Origin: Clostridium disporicum | Lineage (GTDB): Bacteria; Bacillota; Clostridia; Clostridiales; Clostridiaceae | Assembly: GCF_001405015.1 (NCBI RefSeq) | Contig: NZ_CYZX01000002.1 | Location: forward strand, 62,001 to 126,000 | Reading direction: 5' to 3' | DNA: 64,000 bases | Part shown: positions 6,559 through 17,043 of the stretch, piece after piece | Layout of the letters: the number at the start of each line of letters is the position of its first letter | Position numbering within the stretch: position 1 is the first letter of the stretch | Program-made: the position numbers and the translations under genes | The notes under the pieces: generated by a model | The model's database searches: none | What the model saw: only the letters and a program-made list of their open reading frames with translations | Told to the model about the DNA's origin: nothing

Positions 6559-8766
6559 TTGATTCTTTATGGTGAAATAATATTAAATAGCGAAGCTGTA
6601 GAAATTGATAGACCTTTTACTTATAAAATTCCTGAAAGTCTTAACGATAAGGTTAGTGTAGGGCAGATTGTAAAAGTTCCTTTTGGCTTTAGAAATAAAC
6701 CAGTAGAAGGGTTTATAATAAGTATAAAAAAAGAGGATGAAGTAGAATTTGAATACAAGGTGAAAGAATTACTATCTATTGAAACAGAGGAACCAATCAT
6801 TACCCCAGATGACATTGAATTAATTTATTTTTTGAAGGAAAAATATCTTTGTAAATATATAGATGCTTTTAGGCTTTTAATACCTATAGGGATTATGAAA
6901 GGTGCTAAAAACAAAGTTAAAAATGTTATAGTATTAGTTAAAGATGATTTAGATGATATAAAAAATCCAGATGGATATAAAGAAATTATAAATATTTTAA
7001 AAGAGTATTCAGGTAAATATTCTAAAAGTGAACTAATAAAGAACTTTTCTATATCTCAATATAAACTTAACAACTTGATAAAAAAAGGAATTTTAAAATC
7101 CGTAGAAGAAGTTGTATTTAGGTATAATGAAAGAGAATATATAAAAGATGAAGATAAAAAATTAACTTATGAGCAACATAATGCTATAGAAAAAATATTG
7201 AATTCTGATAAAAATATCTTTTTGTTAAAAGGGGTAACGGGATCAGGAAAAACAGAAATATATATGAGATTAGTTCAATGGGAATTGAGAAATGATAGAT
7301 CAGCTATAATCTTAGTACCGGAAATAGCTTTAACACCGCAGATGATAGAAAGATTTAAAGGAAGATTTGGCAAAGATGTAGCGTTGTTTCATAGTAAGCT
7401 TTCAGATGGAGAGAGATTTGATGAGTGGCATAGAGTTAAAGAAGGAAAAGCAAGAGTAATTGTAGGAGCAAGAAGCGCACTGTTTTTACCTGCTAAAAAC
7501 TTAGGGCTTATTATAATAGATGAAGAACATGAAAATACATATAAGTCAGAGCAAAATCCTAAATATCAAGCAAAAGAAGTTGCTGAATATATTGTAAATA
7601 AAAGGGGAGCTAAATTAGTTTTAGGCTCAGCAACACCTACTATTGAAAGTTATTATAGAGCTATTTCAGGTGAAATTGATTTAGTTGAGATTACTAAAAG
7701 AGTCGATGGTAAACCTATGCCTACAATGGAACTTGTTGATATGAGAGAAGAGTTGAAGGTAGGTAATAGATCATTATTTAGTAGGAAGCTATTTAAGAGC
7801 ATCGAAGAAGTGCTGGCGAAAAAAGAACAAATAGTTTTGTTTTTAAATAGAAGAGGTTTTTCAACGTTTGTATCATGTAGAAGTTGTGGATATGTTTTTA
7901 AATGTGATGAATGTGAAATTTCTATGACATATCATAAAAATGGTTTTCTAGTATGTCATTATTGTGGTAAAACTAAAAGAGAGCCTAGTAAATGCCCAAA
8001 ATGTGAAAGTAAATATGTGAAATTTTTTGGAGCAGGAACGCAAAGGGTTGAAGACGAAATAAAAAAGTACTTTAAAGATGCAAGAGTTATAAGAATGGAT
8101 GTAGATACTACAAGAGCAAAGGATTCTCATGAGAGATTATATAATGCCTTTAAAAGAGGAGAGGGAGATATTTTAATTGGAACCCAAATGATTTCAAAAG
8201 GATTAGATTTCCCGAATGTAACTTTAGTTGGCATTTTAGCGGCTGATATGTCTATCAATATACCGGATTATAGATCAGCAGAAAGAACCTTTCAATTAAT
8301 AACTCAAGTTGCAGGAAGAGCAGGTAGAGGGGTTAAAGAAGGAAAGGTTATTATACAGACATATACTCCAGAACATTATAGCTTACAATATGCTAAAAAT
8401 TATGATTATGAAGGATTCTATGAAAAAGAATTTACAGTGAGGGCATTAATGAATTATCCTCCTTTTGGGAAAATATTATTAATAAATGGAAGTTCAAAAG
8501 ATGAAAAAATACTAAAAGATTTTATGAATGATATAGCAACTAAGATATCTATGGTGGTAAAAGATTATGATGAAATTGATATATTAGGTCCTATTCCATG
8601 TATGATTCAGAAAATCAAGGAAAATTTTAGGTGGCAAATAGTTCTAAAAGGGGAATTTGATTTAAAATTTGCAAAAAAAATTCAAGAATTACTTTATGAT
8701 AATAATAAGAGCAATTATAATGAAATAAGAATAAGTATAGATATTAATCCAAACAGTCTAATTTAG
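6559..8766 (+). CDS. priA: Primosomal protein N', replication-restart helicase
   Basis: The 735-residue helicase reloads the replisome at stalled forks. An N-terminal DNA-binding region precedes the helicase core. Walker A G-V-T-G-S-G-K-T is at about 222, the D-E-E-H box at about 320, four zinc-binding C-x2-C pairs lie between about 439 and 485, and the C-terminal helicase motif with Q-V-A-G-R-A-G-R is near 585. The start is TTG, with GAGGGTG about 6 bases upstream; no ATG is available nearby. def, fmt, the YugP-like gene, rsmB and rlmN follow closely, an order conserved in Firmicutes. Confidence 0.95.
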   Translation: MILYGEIILNSEAVEIDRPFTYKIPESLNDKVSVGQIVKVPFGFRNKPVEGFIISIKKEDEVEFEYKVKELLSIETEEPIITPDDIELIYFLKEKYLCKYIDAFRLLIPIGIMKGAKNKVKNVIVLVKDDLDDIKNPDGYKEIINILKEYSGKYSKSELIKNFSISQYKLNNLIKKGILKSVEEVVFRYNEREYIKDEDKKLTYEQHNAIEKILNSDKNIFLLKGVTGSGKTEIYMRLVQWELRNDRSAIILVPEIALTPQMIERFKGRFGKDVALFHSKLSDGERFDEWHRVKEGKARVIVGARSALFLPAKNLGLIIIDEEHENTYKSEQNPKYQAKEVAEYIVNKRGAKLVLGSATPTIESYYRAISGEIDLVEITKRVDGKPMPTMELVDMREELKVGNRSLFSRKLFKSIEEVLAKKEQIVLFLNRRGFSTFVSCRSCGYVFKCDECEISMTYHKNGFLVCHYCGKTKREPSKCPKCESKYVKFFGAGTQRVEDEIKKYFKDARVIRMDVDTTRAKDSHERLYNAFKRGEGDILIGTQMISKGLDFPNVTLVGILAADMSINIPDYRSAERTFQLITQVAGRAGRGVKEGKVIIQTYTPEHYSLQYAKNYDYEGFYEKEFTVRALMNYPPFGKILLINGSSKDEKILKDFMNDIATKISMVVKDYDEIDILGPIPCMIQKIKENFRWQIVLKGEFDLKFAKKIQELLYDNNKSNYNEIRISIDINPNSLI

Positions 8767-8777
8767 GAGGAATAATT

Positions 8778-9221
8778 ATGGCAATTAGAAATATAAGAAA
8801 AATTGGTGATGATGTTTTAAGAAAGAAATGTAAAGAGATTACAGAAATAACACCAAGAGATTTAGTTTTAATAAAAGACATGGCTGAGACTATGTATGCT
8901 GCTGATGGTGTTGGGTTAGCAGCTCCTCAAGTAGGAATTTTAAAAAGATTATTTGTAATTGATATAAGAGATGAAGAAGGGCTAATGGTATTTATTAATC
9001 CAGAAATATTAGAAACTAGTGGATCTCAAATTGATGATGAAGGGTGCTTAAGTGTTCCAGGTGAATCTTGTGAAGTAGAGCGTCCAAATTATGTTAAGGT
9101 AAGAGCTTTCAATGAAAAAGGAGAGCAATTTATTTTAGAAGCAGAAGGACTACTTGCAAGAGCTGTGCTTCATGAAAATGACCATTTAAATGGTGTTTTA
9201 TACGTAGACTACAGAAAATAA
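8778..9221 (+). CDS. def: Peptide deformylase
   Basis: The 147-residue metallo-hydrolase removes the formyl group from nascent protein N-termini. All three signature motifs are present: G-V-G-L-A-A-P-Q-V-G at 44-53, E-G-C-L-S-V-P with the metal cysteine at 90, and H-E-N-D-H with metal histidines at 132 and 136. The second position after the glutamate in the last motif is Asn-Asp rather than the commoner Ile-Asp, which does not affect the metal ligands. An AGGAGG site precedes the ATG. It is paired with fmt, which adds the formyl group that def later removes. Confidence 0.97.
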   Translation: MAIRNIRKIGDDVLRKKCKEITEITPRDLVLIKDMAETMYAADGVGLAAPQVGILKRLFVIDIRDEEGLMVFINPEILETSGSQIDDEGCLSVPGESCEVERPNYVKVRAFNEKGEQFILEAEGLLARAVLHENDHLNGVLYVDYRK

Positions 9222-9233
9222 GGAGAGATTAGA

Positions 9234-10160
9234 ATGAAGATTGTATTTATGGGAACTCCAGATTTTGCTGTACCTTCATTAGAAAAAATTATTTCTAAAT
9301 ATGGAGTTGAAGCTGTATTTACTCAACCTGATAGACCAAAAGGAAGAGGTAAAAAGATGGCTTACTCACCAGTAAAAGAGGTTGCTGTAAAGCATAATAT
9401 AAAAGTTTTTCAACCAGAAAAGCTAAAGGAAGATAGAGAAGCTATAGAATATTTAAAAGATTTAAAACCAGACTTTATAATAGTAGTTGCTTTTGGGCAA
9501 ATATTAACTAAAGAGGTTTTAGATATACCTAGTATAGGATGTATAAACCTACATGCATCATTATTACCTATGTATAGAGGAGCAGCACCTCTTAATTGGG
9601 TAGTGATAAATGGAGAAAAAGTATCTGGAAATACAACTATGCTTATGGATGTTGGCTTAGATACTGGAGATATGCTATTAAAGGATGAAGTAGAAATAAC
9701 TGAAAATATGACAGCAGGTGAATTGCATGATAAGCTTATGATAAGTGGAGCTGATCTTTTAATAAAAACTATTGAAGGAATGTCAAAAGGAGAAATAACT
9801 CCAATAAAGCAAGAAGGCGAAACTTGTTATGCTAAAATGTTAAATAAAGATACAGGAAAAATAGATTGGGAAAAATCGGCTAAAGATATTCACAATTTAA
9901 TAAGAGGACTTAATCCATGGCCTATAGCTCATACTACATATAAAGGTGAAAGTATGAAAATCTATGAAAGTATTGTTATAAATGAAAATAGTTCTAAAGA
10001 ACCAGGAACTATTATTAGTGTTAACAAAAGTGGTATGAAGGTAAACACTTCAGATGGAATAATATTAATAAAGAAGATTCAATTTCCAAATGGTAAGCCA
10101 TTAACAATTGAACAATATATTAATGGTAAAGAGATTGAAGTAGGAACTAAATTAGTATAA
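9234..10160 (+). CDS. fmt: Methionyl-tRNA formyltransferase
   Basis: The 308-residue enzyme formylates initiator Met-tRNA using 10-formyltetrahydrofolate. The N-terminal Rossmann-type domain carries F-M-G-T-P-D-F-A and the formyl-folate motif H-A-S-L-L-P-x-Y-R-G at about 107. The C-terminal domain carries N-P-W-P near 225 and a final OB-like tRNA-binding part. The length is normal. A 12-base gap separates it from def, so the two are co-expressed. Confidence 0.96.
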   Translation: MKIVFMGTPDFAVPSLEKIISKYGVEAVFTQPDRPKGRGKKMAYSPVKEVAVKHNIKVFQPEKLKEDREAIEYLKDLKPDFIIVVAFGQILTKEVLDIPSIGCINLHASLLPMYRGAAPLNWVVINGEKVSGNTTMLMDVGLDTGDMLLKDEVEITENMTAGELHDKLMISGADLLIKTIEGMSKGEITPIKQEGETCYAKMLNKDTGKIDWEKSAKDIHNLIRGLNPWPIAHTTYKGESMKIYESIVINENSSKEPGTIISVNKSGMKVNTSDGIILIKKIQFPNGKPLTIEQYINGKEIEVGTKLV

Positions 10161-10178
10161 AGAAAGGGAGAGGGAAAT

Positions 10179-10871
10179 ATGCCTTTTGGATTTTATCCAG
10201 ATAGAACAATGTTAATGCTAATACCAGCGATATTAATTGCTTTATGGGCTCAAAGTAAGGTAAGTAGTACTTATAGAAAATATAAAGCTATAAGAACTAT
10301 GAATGGATATACTGGTGAGCAAGTGGCTAGAATGATGTTAGATGAAGCCGGACTTTATGATGTACCAGTTGTAGAAACAGGTGGGGAGTTATCGGATCAT
10401 TATGATCCAACTCGTAGAATTGTAAGATTATCGAGAGATGTGTTTTACGGAACATCTATATCTGCAGCAGGAATAGCAGCTCATGAAATTGGGCATGCAA
10501 TACAACATAAAGAGCACTATAAACCACTTGTTTTACGTACATCAATAGCTACAGGCGTTAATTTTGCAAGTCAAATGTCTATGATTTTATTTGTTTTAGG
10601 GATATTTTTAAGCATTCCTGGACTTACAACTATAGGAATTATATTCTTTTCTGCATCAGTAATTTATCAACTAGTTACATTGCCGGTTGAGTTTAATGCA
10701 TCTAGTAGAGCGTTAAAGGTGTTAGAAGGAAGAGGAATTTTACTAGGAAATGAAGTAGATGGGGCAAAAAAGGTATTAGGTGCAGCAGCTATGACTTATG
10801 TAGCAGCAGCATTAATGTCAATAACACAATTATTAAGATTAATTGCATTAAGCAATAGAAATAACGATTAA
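10179..10871 (+). CDS. YugP-family zinc metallopeptidase, membrane-bound
   Basis: The 230-residue protein has the zinc-protease motif H-E-I-G-H at about 102-106 and several hydrophobic segments: one near the N-terminus and two or three between about 125 and 170 and near 210. This matches the neutral zinc metallopeptidase family typified by YugP. The family is widespread in Firmicutes between fmt and rsmB, but its substrate is not known. AAAGGGAG precedes the ATG, and rsmB follows after 10 bases. The catalytic motif is intact, so it is likely an active protease. Confidence 0.85.
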   Translation: MPFGFYPDRTMLMLIPAILIALWAQSKVSSTYRKYKAIRTMNGYTGEQVARMMLDEAGLYDVPVVETGGELSDHYDPTRRIVRLSRDVFYGTSISAAGIAAHEIGHAIQHKEHYKPLVLRTSIATGVNFASQMSMILFVLGIFLSIPGLTTIGIIFFSASVIYQLVTLPVEFNASSRALKVLEGRGILLGNEVDGAKKVLGAAAMTYVAAALMSITQLLRLIALSNRNND

Positions 10872-10881
10872 GAGGTAAAGT

Positions 10882-12198
10882 ATGAATAGTAGAGAAATAG
10901 CATTAAATGTAGTAAATAGAGTATTAAATGAAGGAGCTTATTCAAATTTAGTTCTTTCTAAAGAACTAAATCAGTCTAATTTATGTGATAAAGATAAGGC
11001 TTTAGTAACAGAACTTGTTTATGGAACATTAAGAAGAAAAAATACTTTAGATACTATAATTTCAAATTTTATAAGAGATATAAATGAAATGGATAGAGAA
11101 GTATTAAATATATTAAGAATTGCAATATATCAAATGCATTTCTTAGATAAGGTTCCAGAGTTCGCTGCATGTAATGAAGCCGTTGAACTAGCTAAAAAGA
11201 TATCTGAAAAAGATGCTAAATTAGTTAATGGAATATTAAGAAGTTACACTAAAAATCCAGATGATATAGAGGTTAAAAGTGGAAAAGTTAATGAATTAGC
11301 GTATATCTATTCATATGAAGATTGGTTCATAAGAATGATATATAAGCAATATGGTGAAAATTACGGTAAAAAGATACTTGCTGGATTAAATCAAACTCCA
11401 AAGGTTACTGTAAGAGTAAATAATAATAAGGCTGATTATGATGAAGTTTATGACAAACTTGAAGAAATGGAATATAACATAGAAGAAGGATATGCTTGTC
11501 CTGAAGCTATAATAATTTCAGGAGGAAAGTCAGTTGAGAATAATCCTTTATTTGTAGAAGGATATATAACTGTTCAAGACGAAAGTGCGATGATTGTAGC
11601 GCCATTATTAGATGTAAAAGAAGGGGATACAGTTTTAGACTTATGTGCTGCTCCTGGAGGAAAAACAACTCATATAGCAGAGTTATTAAATAATACAGGA
11701 AAAGTTTTAGCTTTTGATTTACATGAAAATAAGTTATCACTAATTACTGAAAATGTTGAGAGATTAGGATTAAACAATGTAACTGTAGATGTTATGGATG
11801 CAACAAAGTTAAATAGTAAATTAATAGCATCTGCTGACTCTGTTTTAATAGACGTACCATGTTCAGGTATTGGTATAATAAGAAAGAAACCAGAAATAAA
11901 GTGGAATAAAACAAGAAATTCACTTAAAGAATTAGTTCCAGTTCAAAGAGAAATAATGGATAATGCATGGCATTATTTAAAGAGTGGAGGAACTTTAGTA
12001 TATTCTACATGTACTCTTAATAAAGAAGAAAATGAAGATAATATAAATTGGTTCTTAAATAAATATAAAGATGCAGAAATAGAGAAAATATTCTTAGGTA
12101 ATATGGAAAACTTTATATATAATGATAATGGTTCTTTAACAATATTACCAAATCAATATATGGATGGATTCTTTGTAGCAAAGCTTAAGAAAAAGTAG
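10882..12198 (+). CDS. rsmB: 16S rRNA (cytosine-C5-)-methyltransferase RsmB
   Basis: The 438-residue enzyme methylates C967 of 16S rRNA (E. coli numbering). A NusB-like RNA-binding domain covers about 1-130. The SAM-binding segment [10 protein letters not shown] is at about 252-262. The two catalytic cysteines lie in D-V-P-C-S-G (about 325) and Y-S-T-C-T (about 376). The length is standard. It is followed after 11 bases by rlmN, another rRNA methyltransferase. Confidence 0.94.
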   Translation: MNSREIALNVVNRVLNEGAYSNLVLSKELNQSNLCDKDKALVTELVYGTLRRKNTLDTIISNFIRDINEMDREVLNILRIAIYQMHFLDKVPEFAACNEAVELAKKISEKDAKLVNGILRSYTKNPDDIEVKSGKVNELAYIYSYEDWFIRMIYKQYGENYGKKILAGLNQTPKVTVRVNNNKADYDEVYDKLEEMEYNIEEGYACPEAIIISGGKSVENNPLFVEGYITVQDESAMIVAPLLDVKEGDTVLDLCAAPGGKTTHIAELLNNTGKVLAFDLHENKLSLITENVERLGLNNVTVDVMDATKLNSKLIASADSVLIDVPCSGIGIIRKKPEIKWNKTRNSLKELVPVQREIMDNAWHYLKSGGTLVYSTCTLNKEENEDNINWFLNKYKDAEIEKIFLGNMENFIYNDNGSLTILPNQYMDGFFVAKLKKK

Positions 12199-12209
12199 TA
12201 GGTGAACCT

Positions 12210-13241
12210 ATGGAAAATTTATTAGATTTCACATTAGAAGAATTACAAAATTGGATGAAGGAAAATGGGGAAAGTGCTTTTAGAGCAAAGCAAGTTTTTT
12301 CATGGATATACAATGAAGTATGGGATTATGATGATATGAAGAATATTCCTAATTCTTTAAAGCATAAACTAAAAGATAACTTTTATATAGGAATACCTAA
12401 AATTGAAGAAGTATATGAGTCTTCTTTAGATGGAACTAAAAAAATGCTTTTAAGATTTAGAGATGGAAACATAATAGAATCAGTAATAATGCAATATAAA
12501 CATGGAAATTCAATATGTATTTCAACACAAGTAGGGTGCAGAATGGGATGTAAGTTCTGTGCTTCTACCTTAGGTGGGCGTGTTAGGGATTTAACTTGTG
12601 GAGAGATTTTAGCACAAGTTATTATAGGTAAAAAAGTATGTGGTGATAGAATTTCAAATATAGTACTTATGGGAAGTGGGGAACCTCTAGATAATTTTGA
12701 TAATGTTATGAAGTTCCTTAAACTAGTAAATGCTGATTATGGATTAAATATTGGCCAAAGACATATTACTTTATCTACATGTGGTATAGTACCTAAAATA
12801 ATTGAATTAGCAGATAAAGAGATGAGCATAACATTAGCGATTTCATTACATGCATTTAGCGATGAGAAGAGAAAAGAAATAATGCCTATAGCAAATAAGT
12901 ATACTATATCTGAAATTTTAGATTCCTGTAGATATTACATAGAAAAAACAGGAAGAAGAATTACTTTTGAATACTCATTAGTTTCAGGAGTAAATGATAG
13001 TAAAGAAGATGCTAGATCGCTAGGAAGAATTTTAAAAGGTATGTTATGTCATGTTAATTTAATTCCTGTAAATGAGATAAAAGAAAATACGCTAAAAAGA
13101 CCATCTAAAAAGGTTATAGAGGAATTTGAAGAGATATTAAAGAATAATGGTATTGAAGTTACTGTAAGAAGGGAAATGGGTGCAGACATAAATGCTGCTT
13201 GTGGACAGTTAAGAAAGAGTTACATAGAGTCTGCTAAGTAA
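12210..13241 (+). CDS. rlmN: Dual-specificity 23S rRNA/tRNA adenine-C2 methyltransferase RlmN
   Basis: The 343-residue radical-SAM enzyme methylates A2503 of 23S rRNA and A37 of some tRNAs. The iron-sulfur motif C-R-M-G-C-K-F-C is at about 110-117. The catalytic cysteines are in the C-terminal part (A-A-C-G-Q) and in the L-S-T-C-G-I segment region. R-I-S-N-I-V-L-M-G and S-G-E-P-L are also typical. prpC follows after 17 bases. Confidence 0.95.
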   Translation: MENLLDFTLEELQNWMKENGESAFRAKQVFSWIYNEVWDYDDMKNIPNSLKHKLKDNFYIGIPKIEEVYESSLDGTKKMLLRFRDGNIIESVIMQYKHGNSICISTQVGCRMGCKFCASTLGGRVRDLTCGEILAQVIIGKKVCGDRISNIVLMGSGEPLDNFDNVMKFLKLVNADYGLNIGQRHITLSTCGIVPKIIELADKEMSITLAISLHAFSDEKRKEIMPIANKYTISEILDSCRYYIEKTGRRITFEYSLVSGVNDSKEDARSLGRILKGMLCHVNLIPVNEIKENTLKRPSKKVIEEFEEILKNNGIEVTVRREMGADINAACGQLRKSYIESAK

Positions 13242-13258
13242 AAGGAAGGGGTTATTGT

Positions 13259-13969
13259 ATGGTTAGTATGAAGAGTGATAAAGGTATAGTTAGAAATTTA
13301 AATGAAGACTATGCTGATTTTTATGAAGGAAATAACTATAAGATTTATGTTGTAGCTGATGGAATGGGAGGCCATAATGCTGGAGAAGTAGCAAGTAAAA
13401 TGGCTGTGGAATCAGTAATTGAATATATAAATAAGCAGGACTTATTAGAACACTCTTTAGAAGAAGCTATTTTATATGCCAATAGAAAAATATATGATCT
13501 TTCAATAAAAGAAAAGAGTTATGGTGGCATGGGAACAACATTAACCGCTTGTCTTGTAAGAGATAATATAATTGAGATTGCAAATGTTGGAGATAGTTGC
13601 TGTTTTGGTTTGAATGAAAAAGGAATAATTAAATTAACGAAAGATCACTCGTTGGTACAAGAACTTATAGATTCAGGATCTTTGACAGAAGAGGAAGGTA
13701 GAAATCATCCTAAGAAGAACATAATAACAAGAGCATTAGGTACTTCGAAAGATGTAGTAGTAGATATATTTAAAATTGAAAAGAATAAGTTTAAAGTCTT
13801 TTTACTTTGTTCAGATGGATTAATTAATGAAGTATCTAAAGAAGAAATTTTTAATATTATTACTAATAGTAAAGATTTAGATCAGGCTACTAATGAGCTG
13901 GTTTCTTTAGCAAAAGAACAAGGGGGAAGAGATAATATTACTGTCTTGCTGTTTGGAGGAGAGGTGTAG
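13259..13969 (+). CDS. prpC: PP2C-type Ser/Thr protein phosphatase, partner of PrkC
   Basis: The 236-residue metal-dependent phosphatase shows the PP2C motifs in order: N-E-D at about 17-19, V-A-D-G-M-G-G-H at about 33-40, G-M-G-T-T near 90, N-V-G-D-S near 110, C-S-D-G-L near 185 and D-N-I-T-V at the end. It removes phosphate from serine and threonine residues of PrkC and its targets. The stop is two bases before the kinase start, the standard phosphatase-kinase pair of Firmicutes. Confidence 0.95.
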   Translation: MVSMKSDKGIVRNLNEDYADFYEGNNYKIYVVADGMGGHNAGEVASKMAVESVIEYINKQDLLEHSLEEAILYANRKIYDLSIKEKSYGGMGTTLTACLVRDNIIEIANVGDSCCFGLNEKGIIKLTKDHSLVQELIDSGSLTEEEGRNHPKKNIITRALGTSKDVVVDIFKIEKNKFKVFLLCSDGLINEVSKEEIFNIITNSKDLDQATNELVSLAKEQGGRDNITVLLFGGEV

Positions 13970-13971
13970 AA

Positions 13972-15996
13972 ATGATCGGGATGATATTAGGGGATAGATA
14001 TGAGTTATTAGAAGTAATAGGTGAAGGTGGTATGGCTGTAGTTTACAAGGCTAGAGATAAAAAGCTTAATAGACTAGTAGCAGTAAAAATTCTGAAAAAA
14101 GAATTTGCTGATAATAAAGATATATCTGAGAAGTTTAAAAAAGAAGCTACAGCTATAGCTAATTTATCTGATATGAATATAGTTAATGTATTAGATGTAG
14201 GACATGAAGATGAAGATAATATAGACTATTTTGTAATGGAATTAGTTGAAGGAAAAACATTAAAAGAGATAATATTATCAAATGGAAAGATTAGTTGGTC
14301 TACAGCAAGTACAATTGCAATTCAAGTAGCTAAAGCTTTAGACTGTGCTCACAGAAATGGAATTATTCATAGAGATGTAAAACCACAAAATATACTAATA
14401 ACTGAGCATGGTGATGTTAAAGTAACAGATTTCGGAATTGCAAAAAGTGCAACATCTTCTACTATTACAAATACAACAACAATTATGGGATCAGCTCACT
14501 ATTTATCTCCAGAACAAGCTAAAGGTACATTTATAGATTATAGAACAGATTTATATTCTTTAGGGATAGTATTATATGAAATGGTAACAGCTAAGCTTCC
14601 TTTTGATGGAGAATCACCAGTTACTATTGCTTTAAAGCATATACAGCAAGATCCAATCGAGCCTAAAAAGTTAAATGATGCAATACCAGAAAGTTTAAAT
14701 AATTTTATTCTTAAAGCTATTAGCAAGGATCCTATTTTAAGATATCAAACTGCAAAAGAAATGATTAGTGACTTACAAAGAATAAAAGAAAATCCTATGG
14801 TAGGAATACAACCACCTTCTGAAAATGATGGTGGAAGAACTATTGTGATGAGTCCTATTAAGGCTGATGTTAATTCAAAACCTAAAAAAGTTGATAAAGT
14901 AAGCCAACACCAAAATCGAATAGATAATGAAGATTATGAAAAAGATGAAGAAGATGAAGAAGATTTTGATGATGATTATTTTAAGAAGAAAAATAAGAAA
15001 AAAGGTAAAGGATTAATAGTTGGTGGAATAATAGTAGTTCTTTTATTACTAGTAGGAATCTTTACAACTATATTTCTTAGTGGAAATAAAGTTGAACAAA
15101 TTAAAGTTCCTAATATAGTAGGTAAGAATTTCGATGAAGCAAAAAAAGAAATTGAAGCATTAGGTTTAAAACTTGAGGTAGAGAAAACAGAAAATAGTGA
15201 TAAACCAGATGGTGAAATTTTAAGTAGTAATCCGTTAGCTGATGCAATGATAGATAAAGGATCAATTATTAAAGTTGTTGTTTCAGGTGGATTAGAAAAA
15301 GTTGTTGTACCAAATTTAAGAGATTATGAAGAAAATGTAATAAAGCAATATTTAGATTCTAAAGGGTTTAAATATGAATTAAATTATGAATTTAATGATG
15401 ATGTTGAAAAAGGATATTATGTCAGTCAAGATCCTAAGGCTGGAACTGAAATACCTAAAGGTGATACTATTTATGTAACTATAAGTAAGGGCCCTGAGGT
15501 TAAATTAGTTAAAGTTAAAAACTATATTGGATATAATGTTAATGATGCAAAATCAGATTTAGAAAATCAAAAGTTTATAGTTAATATTATTGAACAAGAA
15601 ACAGATAGACAAAATGAAGATGGAAAAGTAATAGATCAACCTGTTAAAGATATTGAAGTTAAAGAGGGAACATCTATTGATCTTTATGTAGGAAAATACG
15701 TTGAACCTACAACAGATATAAATCAATTTATATCAGAAGGAATGCTACTATCAGATGCAATTGTTGTATTAGATTCTAATAATATTAAGTATAGCGTAGA
15801 TGGAGGAATGCCTCCAGCAGCAGAAACTAACCAATATAAGGTGGTAGGATTTACACCAAGCATAAAAGATGGTGAACTTGTTAAAATACAAGTAGAAAAG
15901 ATAGAATCATTACCTACGGATACATCTCCAGAAAGTCAATCTTCAGAAAATCAACCTTCAGAAAATCAATCGCCAAATAACGAAGGATCAAATTAA
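13972..15996 (+). CDS. prkC: PASTA-domain Ser/Thr protein kinase
   Basis: The 674-residue membrane kinase senses cell-wall fragments and signals growth or spore germination in related bacteria. The kinase domain (about 10-270) has G-E-G-G-M-A-V-V-Y, the A-V-K lysine, H-R-D-V-K-P-Q-N near 132 and D-F-G near 153. An acidic juxtamembrane stretch (about 325-340) precedes one membrane helix (about 346-368). Three PASTA repeats and a fourth weaker one follow, each starting near K-V-P-N, V-V-P-N or V-K-N. The tail is low-complexity, rich in Ser, Gln, Asn and Pro. Muropeptide binding is family knowledge. Confidence 0.95.
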   Translation: MIGMILGDRYELLEVIGEGGMAVVYKARDKKLNRLVAVKILKKEFADNKDISEKFKKEATAIANLSDMNIVNVLDVGHEDEDNIDYFVMELVEGKTLKEIILSNGKISWSTASTIAIQVAKALDCAHRNGIIHRDVKPQNILITEHGDVKVTDFGIAKSATSSTITNTTTIMGSAHYLSPEQAKGTFIDYRTDLYSLGIVLYEMVTAKLPFDGESPVTIALKHIQQDPIEPKKLNDAIPESLNNFILKAISKDPILRYQTAKEMISDLQRIKENPMVGIQPPSENDGGRTIVMSPIKADVNSKPKKVDKVSQHQNRIDNEDYEKDEEDEEDFDDDYFKKKNKKKGKGLIVGGIIVVLLLLVGIFTTIFLSGNKVEQIKVPNIVGKNFDEAKKEIEALGLKLEVEKTENSDKPDGEILSSNPLADAMIDKGSIIKVVVSGGLEKVVVPNLRDYEENVIKQYLDSKGFKYELNYEFNDDVEKGYYVSQDPKAGTEIPKGDTIYVTISKGPEVKLVKVKNYIGYNVNDAKSDLENQKFIVNIIEQETDRQNEDGKVIDQPVKDIEVKEGTSIDLYVGKYVEPTTDINQFISEGMLLSDAIVVLDSNNIKYSVDGGMPPAAETNQYKVVGFTPSIKDGELVKIQVEKIESLPTDTSPESQSSENQPSENQSPNNEGSN

Positions 15997-16029
15997 AATA
16001 CTAAATGGTATTAGACTAATTTATATAAT

Positions 16030-16093
16030 GAATACCCCTTTATAGTAGAAGTTTCATAGATAAAATTGCTTCTATAAAAGGGGTATTCTTATT
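16030..16093 (+). terminator. Long terminator after prkC
   Basis: Twelve bases (16030-16041, GAATACCCC...) pair with 16077-16088, and inner segments around TAGAAG and CTTCTA extend the stem. A T-rich tract follows. Confidence 0.8.
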
Positions 16094-16120
16094 ATATTTA
16101 TAGGTAATAGCTTAAATATA

Positions 16121-16150
16121 TTGCATTTTTTATTAAAAGGTGTTTATTAT
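16121..16150 (+). promoter_or_regulatory. Weak promoter candidate for rsgA
   Basis: TTGCAT at 16121-16126 and TATTAT at 16145-16150 are spaced by 18 bases. A promoter is expected here because a strong terminator lies just upstream, but the boxes are only moderate matches. Confidence 0.4.
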
Positions 16151-16179
16151 AATAAGAGAACAAATTCTTTGGAGGAAAT

Positions 16180-17043
16180 ATGAAAGGAAAAATAATTAAG
16201 GGAATTGGTGGTTTTTACTATGTAAAAACATCAGAAGGACTTATTGAATGTAAAGCCAGAGGGAAATTTAGACATAAAGATATGAAACCTATGGTTGGAG
16301 ATGATGTAGAAATAGAAGTTAGTAATGGTAAAGGGGTAATTGAAGATATATTTGAGAGGAAATCTCAATTGATTAGACCTACTGTTGCAAATGTAACTCA
16401 GGCCTTTGTTGTTTTTGCTGTCAAAAATCCAGATATAAATTTTGATTTATTAAATAGGTTTTTGATTTTATGCGAACATAATAATATTAAAGCAGTAGTA
16501 TGTTTAAATAAGGTAGATTTAGTTTCAGAAGAAGAGAAAGAAGCTATAAGGCAAAGAATAGTAGATATAGGCTATGAAGTATTATACATAAATGCAAAAA
16601 AGGGAATTGGAGTAGAAAAGCTTAGAGAGAAGTTAGATAATAATGAAACAGTTTTATGTGGGCCGTCAGGGGCTGGTAAATCAACACTAATTAATACATT
16701 AACTCAAAAGTTCCATATGGAAACAGGGGAAGTATCAGAAAAGATAGGAAGAGGTAAACATACAACAAGGCATAGTGAATTAATAGATGTAGTTGGTGGA
16801 TATATAGTAGATACTCCAGGATTTTCAACGTTAGAAGTAAACTTTATTGAAAAAGAAGATTTAAGATATAGTTTTCCGGAATTTGAAGAGTATAATAATT
16901 TGTGTAAATTTAGAGGGTGTCTTCATTATAAAGAACCTAACTGTGCAGTAAAAAAAGCAGTTGAAGAAGGCAAAATTAACAAATATAGATATGATTTTTA
17001 TATAAGAACATTAGAAGAGAAAATGGATGGGAGGAAATATTAA
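16180..17043 (+). CDS. rsgA: Ribosome small-subunit GTPase RsgA
   Basis: The 287-residue circularly permuted GTPase assists maturation of the 30S subunit. An OB-fold covers about 1-65. The GTPase motifs appear in permuted order: N-K-V-D near 108, then the P-loop G-P-S-G-A-G-K-S-T near 160, T-T-R near 195 and D-T-P-G near 210. A zinc site C-x-F-R-G-C-x-H with a later C lies at about 245-258. The stop overlaps the rpe start (TAATG), indicating coupled translation. The length is normal. Confidence 0.95.
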   Translation: MKGKIIKGIGGFYYVKTSEGLIECKARGKFRHKDMKPMVGDDVEIEVSNGKGVIEDIFERKSQLIRPTVANVTQAFVVFAVKNPDINFDLLNRFLILCEHNNIKAVVCLNKVDLVSEEEKEAIRQRIVDIGYEVLYINAKKGIGVEKLREKLDNNETVLCGPSGAGKSTLINTLTQKFHMETGEVSEKIGRGKHTTRHSELIDVVGGYIVDTPGFSTLEVNFIEKEDLRYSFPEFEEYNNLCKFRGCLHYKEPNCAVKKAVEEGKINKYRYDFYIRTLEEKMDGRKY